The notes beneath the pieces are model-generated. The model did not search any database and was not told where the DNA came from. It saw only the letters and a list, made by a program, of their open reading frames with translations. This document shows, in pieces, positions 58,659 through 64,000 of a stretch of DNA of 64,000 bases (position 1 is the stretch's first letter; every line of letters starts with the position of its first letter). The position numbers and the translations under genes were made by a program. Source of the DNA: Amanita rubescens. Lineage: Eukaryota > Basidiomycota > Agaricomycetes > Agaricales > Amanitaceae. The stretch lies in NCBI GenBank assembly GCA_015039365.1, contig WION01000271.1, positions 1 through 64,000 on the forward strand, given 5' to 3'.

Positions 58659-58734
58659 CTGTTAGGCCGCTGTAACGGATGGAATCCTGTTACAGTGTGC
58701 AGCATGCTCTGAAGCCTTCCGAAGATGTCCTCCG

Positions 58735-58810
58735 CCATCCACCTTCGATCCGCTTTCCGTCCGCTTCCGTCCGCTTTCGATCCGCTTCGATCTGCTCCGC
58801 TCCGACGCGC
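58735..58810. repeat. TCCGCTT-type short tandem repeat
   Basis: A run of tccgctt(c/t)cg-like words, CpG-rich, between the transposase remnant and the SAP-like frame. It may be the core of another small non-autonomous element. No ends were identified. Confidence 0.55.
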
Positions 58811-59044
58811 GGGAATTCGTCGGAGTATGTCGGATGCACGGGAATATGTCGGATTATGTCGGACCACAAGCGCATGGTAAGCGCATGGTAGTTACTATAA
58901 GTACATGTCACATGTAGTCGTATACAATAGCTACGAACGAGAATTGGAGTTCCCTTCCCCTCAGATCAGCCTTAGCTTAAGTCTGTGCACTATTGTGCAT
59001 GGCACCTGCAGTGCTGGGTACAACCCAGAGCACATTGCAGTGTT

Positions 59045-59646
59045 TCACCGCGTAATCTCATCTCCTGCGATATTCTGGCTCTGAGCATTGAACGCGGGTG
59101 GTGCGGTGGTCACATTTGATTCAGCTGAGTTGACTGCGGATGTTTCCGGGAGTGGTGTCGGTCCAGTCATCACGTTGACAGGACCTGGGGTGTAATCTCC
59201 AGGTGCGCAATTACTAGTAGTGGGAGATGCATGTGTAGAATGCATGGCCGAAGTAGAAGGGACTTGTGTGCGGGTTCCCATGTCACCAGTGATTAGATAA
59301 TGGGTACCGTCACCAGCATCCTGACCATCACCGTCATCATCGCCAGTGTTGCCTTCAAGGTCTATGTCATCATCGGACGAATTCCCGATTTTTTCCAAGC
59401 CTTCAAGATTATTCCAGCAGTGAATGCTTGTTCCCGTGCTTTCATGTAGACACTAACGACGTCAGCACGTGGAAGCCCAAGACCCGTCACTGCAACATAT
59501 TTCTCAAGCTCCTTCTGCCACACGCGTTGTAACAGTGGCCCAAAGACGCCACTGATGTCTAAAGGCTGCAGCTTATGTGTCGTCTTTGGTGGTAAGCAAT
59601 ACTTGGTGATGTGGGCCATCGCTTCGCGTGGCATGTCCGAGGCCAC
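59045..59646 (-). pseudogene. DDE (pogo-like) transposase C-terminal remnant
   Basis: 59646-59362 codes MPREAMAHIT, LPPKTTHKLQPLDISGVFGPLLQRVWQ, DVVSVYMKAREQAF and ILKAWKKSGIRP, the block that follows the last catalytic acidic residue in DDE_1/pogo transposases. Around 59398 the frame shifts into a tail rich in Asp, Thr and Pro that ends at 59045. Upstream sequence with the catalytic residues is missing, and there is no ATG. A short second copy of its first codons lies at 60387-60426. Confidence 0.75.
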
Positions 59647-60386
59647 CTTATTATGTAATAATATGAATGACCTTGTTTAACTAATCTAGTACATGTATTG
59701 GTATTTAGTACCAAGTAAGCATGGTACCCAGTTCCCAGCATGCAGATGCAGTGGCTGGATCATTGAAATAGGTCAAGTTCATGGGGGTGGTGATTGAGCG
59801 GGTGATGGGTCGAAAGCTGCCAAAAGAAGCTGAGCCAATCAGAGCCAGCTCCAAATTTAGGCGACTCGGCTATGACCGATATCTGCACTGAAGTCTGGAG
59901 GGATCATGGCGGTTCACCTGAATCACGGCAGCCCACCCTGGACATGACAGGCAGTGGATCATAGTCTGATAATAAATTTTATGTTCATTTTGTTTGATGC
60001 AGACCATGATACTTGTACATTCTACTATAGTTTGTTTGTTTCAGAAGGTCTCAGCCATCATCGGCAGCTTAAAGTGTTACAAAACTCGTCACTAAAAAAA
60101 CCGATTCCTCCTTTCAGTCGGCCTCGGAATAACTCGATGTTCCTTTCTTTGGCTAATAGAATCACAGTAGTACTTACCACCATCATGACAAATGCTTCCA
60201 CCCACTACTCCTTAGTACTGCCAGTCCTCATCACCACCATCACCACCATCACCACCACCACCACCACCCAGTGACTACCACTCACAAGTAACTACCAGCT
60301 GGCAGTAGTGAGGCTGCTACTGCCCCCAATGACTTCCATCACAACCGTTGCACCACCACTAGTACTCTTCACCATCCACTATCACT

Positions 60387-60426
60387 TGGCGATGTGGGCC
60401 ACCGCTTTGCGTGGCATGTCTGAGGC
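60387..60426 (-). repeat. Duplicate of transposase remnant start
   Basis: 'gatgtgggccaccgctttgc' and 'gtggcatgtctgaggcca' here match 59607-59646 with few changes, suggesting an insertion or duplication of about 0.78 kb split the old transposase gene. Confidence 0.7.
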
Positions 60427-60740
60427 CATCCTTTTTTTTGGCTATAATCTATAATGTTAGCGGACAACGGTGTGAGAAGCTCGTAATACTATACTGGAGG
60501 GCACAGGAACATAGTGTGGGGTCTGGGGCATTATGGATCAGCTGTGGTCACTGGTGAAGGTGGGGCAAGATACCTGATCAGCTCATTACACCAACCAGCG
60601 CTTTGTCAGCGTATCCGCTTAGTTGCTGGGAGGCAGGTAGCAACGCCTAGCGGTAACCGCCTACCACTAAAAAATGGGTACAGCCGGCGGTACCAATATC
60701 ATGTGACCATTACACTATGTTAAGTAATAGTGGTGCCTTA

Positions 60741-61455
60741 TAGTATGGTGTGATGTACACCTTCTGAGGGGAGATTTGGGTATGGTGTGCTGTACACGAT
60801 TTGAGGAGAGATTTGAATATGGTGTGTTGTACACCATCTTTGGGTATGGTGTGCTGTACACCATTTGAGGAGAGATTTGAAAATGGTGTGTTGTACACCA
60901 TCTGTGGGGAGATATAGTGTGTTGTACACCATCTGTGGCGAGGTATGGTGTGTTGTACACTGTCTGAGGGGTATGGTGAGCTGTACACCATCTAGATATG
61001 GTGATTTCCACACCAAATTCAGGATTCCATTACCATATTTAGTAACCTATTACCATATTTGGCAGAAAGAGCTGTATTATAGAAGGATTCATTGCCATAT
61101 TTGGTAACCTATTACCATATTTGGCAATGCAGAATGGTGATTTGTACACCATTTTTGTATGATGTTGGAAACACCATAATACACCTATTACCATATTTGG
61201 AAATACACTTGCATTTTCAGAATGGTGATTTGTACACCATATTTTCAATGTATGGTGTTGCTAACACCATTTCTGACCAATTGGCAACATGGTGAAATAT
61301 ATACCATATTGAACAATAAGGTGATTCTGACACCATCTTTGGAAAGTGAATTGTACACCATACTGTAGGGTGTTTTCAACACCATTTTTAATCAATCAGA
61401 TATGGTGAATTATCCACCATATTAAATGTTATGCATTATGGTGGGTCCAACACCG
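60741..61455. repeat. Array of GGTG...CACC palindromes
   Basis: About fifteen short palindromes of the form (A)TGGTG-N(4-9)-CACCA(T), for example 'atggtgtgttgtacaccat' and 'atggtgatttgtacaccat'. In the first part they repeat every 40-45 bp with 'ttgaggagagatttg' spacers. Later the spacers differ while the palindrome stays. A second word, 'attaccatatttgg', recurs at 61.03-61.2 kb. The last palindrome is cut by the hAT element at 61456. Confidence 0.85.
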
Positions 61456-62330
61456 TAAGGCTCCAACCGTATTATCTATCTACCGTGTATATACAGTAGA
61501 TACGGTATACGTATACGTATATGTATAGGGTCTGTGGAGGAAAGGCCAAAACATACAGTATATGGTTTATTTATACGGTTGTCTCCGGAACAAATACGCC
61601 CAAAGAAAGCTGGCCTGCATCGCGTTTCACGGCTGCACGATTCGTGCCTCAGACAGTGCTGAAGGCTATGGCAATCGACCAGATCAAACTCTCATGCAAC
61701 ATAGACCGTGATTGATGTGTAGTTGGGCAGAATCAGCCCGGCATCGACTGGCATCATCAGGAGGAGGGCCAACCGGGGAAGGATAATCTATGCCAGCCAT
61801 TGCCAGACAGCAACGGGCCAACGGTCAGTCCACACACTCCGAAATTTCAAATATGGTGGGCGAGGTGGACTGGACGATAATCTATTGGTCAACTTATGGA
61901 AGGTAAGTGTTATCAGAATTGCATTACTAACTAGTAACTGACCATTTATGCTTCTGTCGTTATGTAGAACCTTTCAGGAGTGTTCCCGACCATTGCTTTA
62001 CTTGCACGCGACATCCTTGCCATACCAGCCACGAGCGTCGCAGTAGAACGGGTGTTTTCCAAATCCAGGCATATCTGCACTGATCTTCGTAGCTCTCTCA
62101 GGGCTGAAACAGTTCGCGAGGCCCTTTTGACGAAGGTATGGATCCGGAGTGGGCTTCTAGAAGTCGTCCAGAAGCCAGCAAAGTGCCTAAAGCACAGCTC
62201 AGTGGGACTGCCACAATAACCATATATAGATACTGTATAACTGTATTTATATGGTAAATAGAGTATAATTTACCGTATCCGTATATTTACACCCTCAGGC
62301 CTATACATATACTATATGGTTGGAGCCTTA
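61456..62330 (+). mobile_element. hAT transposon, internally deleted (875 bp)
   Basis: Ends TAAGGCTCCAACC / GGTTGGAGCCTTA (13 bp perfect, with a further TAT after one mismatch), flanked by the 8 bp CAACACCG on both sides (61448-61455 and 62331-62338). Inside, on the plus strand, lies the C-terminal part of a hAT transposase. Subterminal tracts are rich in 'tatacgtata' words. The clean ends and duplication show a real insertion into the last GGTG...CACC palindrome. Confidence 0.9.
61980..62219 (+). pseudogene. hAT transposase C-terminal dimerisation domain fragment
   Basis: The frame carries FPTIALLARDILAIPATSVAVERVFSKSRHI and LRAETVREALLTKVWIRSGLL, the hATC dimerisation motif (A-x-DILAIPATS-x-x-x-ERVFS). 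The DNA-binding BED finger and the catalytic core are missing, so the element cannot move by itself. The upstream frame at about 61850-61910 (RGGLDDNLLVNLWK) probably belongs to the same coding region across an intron. Confidence 0.85.
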
Positions 62331-62929
62331 CAACACCGTTGTGGAAAGCATTAAATGTTTTTCCGAGGCCGAGTGAAACGAAGGCTCGGTCTTATAGCGA
62401 GCATTTTTCATCAGTAAGGCTGAGACACGCCGGTATCTTCCGTGAACGGTGACCCTATCAAGTTTTAGGGGTAGCATTCCTTCAACGAAGTTAGGCCTCG
62501 GACATGCCGTGCATCGCAGCGGCCCCGTAACAGACACGTACTGCCACCAAAAAAGAGGAACGGATGGTCGAAATTCCCTCAGCACGTGACATATCTGATG
62601 TGATAGTTTTTCCAAAAACCATCGATCGTACATATCTGGATTCTGCCCTGGTACGTGAGCGCGTGAGCGCTGTATGCTCGTCTGCTCACCGTCTCATCTA
62701 TCTAGGGTCTATCTTATCAACGCCAAGGCTTGATTTCCCCACCGTACTCTTTACGAACCGCCGTCTAACGTTTCCTCTACACCAGTGGTCATGCCGGCGC
62801 CTAGCAACCTGGTGATTTAGCCCCCACCACTCCCCGCATTGCCCTGCCGTCCTTGGTACCTCAGTACCACCACTGCTCTATTGCTGTTGTCCATGGTTTC
62901 TCAGCAGCATTGCTGCCCCGTGGCCTGTG

Positions 62930-63500
62930 GTTCTCCAACACCGTTCCTCCGCCTCTCGCCCACAGTTTTCGTACACCAGCATGCCCATCATTCTTGAGAA
63001 CTATCCCCCATGCCCTCGTCTGCGGTTTTGTTATACTGGCACCCCCCATGGTTCTTTGGAACCATTCGCCATGCCCCCGCCCGCGGTTTTCTGACACTAG
63101 CAATGCCATGGTTCTTGCGAACCGTTCGCCCACCCTTGCCCGTGGTTTTCTTACACCAGCACCCCCATGGTTCTGTAGAACCAATCATCACGCCCCCACC
63201 CACAGTTTTCTTACACCAGCACGCCGTGGTTCTTGAGAACCGTTCGCCATGCCCCCCGGGCCGCCCGTGGTATTCTTACACTGGCGCCCCATGGTTTTCC
63301 AGAACCATTCTCCACGCCTTCGCCTGTGGTTTTCTTACACCAGTACGTACCCCCGTGGTTTTCTTACACCAACACCTCCATGGTTTTTTAGAACTGTTCC
63401 CCACGACCCGCGGTTTTCTTACACCAGTACCCCCATGGTTTTTTAGAGCCATTTTCCACCCCCTCGCCCGTGGTTTTCTTACACCGACATCGGCCATTTG
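62930..63500. repeat. Minisatellite of approximately 60 bp units
   Basis: About ten imperfect copies of a unit containing 'cccatggtt', '(g)aaccgttcgccatgccc', 'cgcccgtggttttcttacac' and 'cagca'. Long proline-rich frames on the plus strand and KNHGGxGVRKPR frames on the minus strand are consequences of the repeat. CpG is common here. Confidence 0.85.
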
Positions 63501-63509
63501 GCGTTGCAT

Positions 63510-64000
63510 GGGTACACCCGCGATTGTACCCCATCATCATCGGCATTTTTCTCCTCTTCCCATTTTGACCATACGTCCCCAACTCTCCGGCACTGCTAGC
63601 CGTGCGATCAGGGCGAGCAGCTATTAAGATGCATCATCCACAGCAGCCTCCAGCATTGTTTCGCTGGTGTTCGTTGCGACAGTGACTATGATATAGTATG
63701 ACCATTCGGTCAGACACGACCGGGGGCGTCGTATGAACACCTGCTATGCATCCACATCAACTCTCCCACCTCATTCTCCACCACGAACATAGCCACCACC
63801 CTCTACTCAACCCCCGTCTTCTCCTCTAGCTGTAGCTGCCGTATTCACTTTCAGCATAGCCAACAGGAAATTTGGCACATCGAGCCCCCCATCAGCTCAT
63901 TCTCCCCCTGCAGCACCTCCACCAGACGAATCGCTACGCAGTGTCCAAGCTGCGGAAGTCACCGTATATCACGTGACTAGTTGGACCGTCAAACCTCAAC
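63510..64000. other. Unassigned right end
   Basis: No gene, transposon end or RNA gene was recognised in the last 0.5 kb. Confidence 0.35.

Noticed and set aside
62853..63627. Proline-rich frame of 205 codons
   Set aside because: Consequence of the 60 bp tandem repeat, open on both strands.

Overview
The window looks like nuclear DNA of a basidiomycete fungus, most likely an agaricomycete. Real genes carry many 47-70 bp GT-AG introns. The gene set fits: F-box/leucine-rich proteins in local families, an Apn1 AP endonuclease, an arrestin-like protein, an AGC-like kinase, an HNH-type gene and a P-loop GTPase of an expanded fungal family. I reconstructed exons by hand and checked phase arithmetic; no database search was possible.

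Left part (1-42.6 kb, rich in CpG): a conserved disordered protein (3.7-4.5 kb), a broken N-acetylglucosamine-kinase-like gene (10.7-11.4 kb), a small two-exon protein (12.0-12.6 kb), APN1 with 11 exons (12.8-14.6 kb), a three-copy tandem family of unknown function (14.8-17.0 kb), an F-box/LRR gene (19.9-21.5 kb), and a duplication-rich stretch (22.3-31.2 kb) with three intact F-box genes plus fragments of an F-box gene and of the neighbouring arrestin-like gene. The intact 983-residue arrestin-like gene (31.2-34.6 kb), a protein kinase (35.0-37.6 kb, perhaps starting further upstream) and an HNH gene with one in-frame stop (40.3-41.7 kb), flanked by 0.4 kb direct repeats, follow.

Middle (42.7-50.2 kb, almost without CpG): one gene on the plus strand. 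Its first nine exons encode a complete-looking GTPase domain. It then enters 5.5 kb in which about 82 introns of roughly 50-80 bp are separated by exons of exactly three bases, each a whole codon in phase 0 and none a stop. The few longer exons in this stretch (12, 24, 12 and 6 bases) are also multiples of three. This one-codon-per-exon array is the outstanding feature of the window.

Right part (50.2-64 kb): transposon-rich DNA. It holds a solo LTR with target duplication and a matching empty site elsewhere in the window, two hAT-type elements with terminal inverted repeats and 8 bp target duplications, remnants of a DDE (pogo-like) transposase and an associated SAP-like protein, a 252 bp foldback element, an array of GGTG...CACC palindromes, and several minisatellites. 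CpG is depleted in much of the older sequence here and retained in the inserted elements, which suggests cytosine methylation and deamination.
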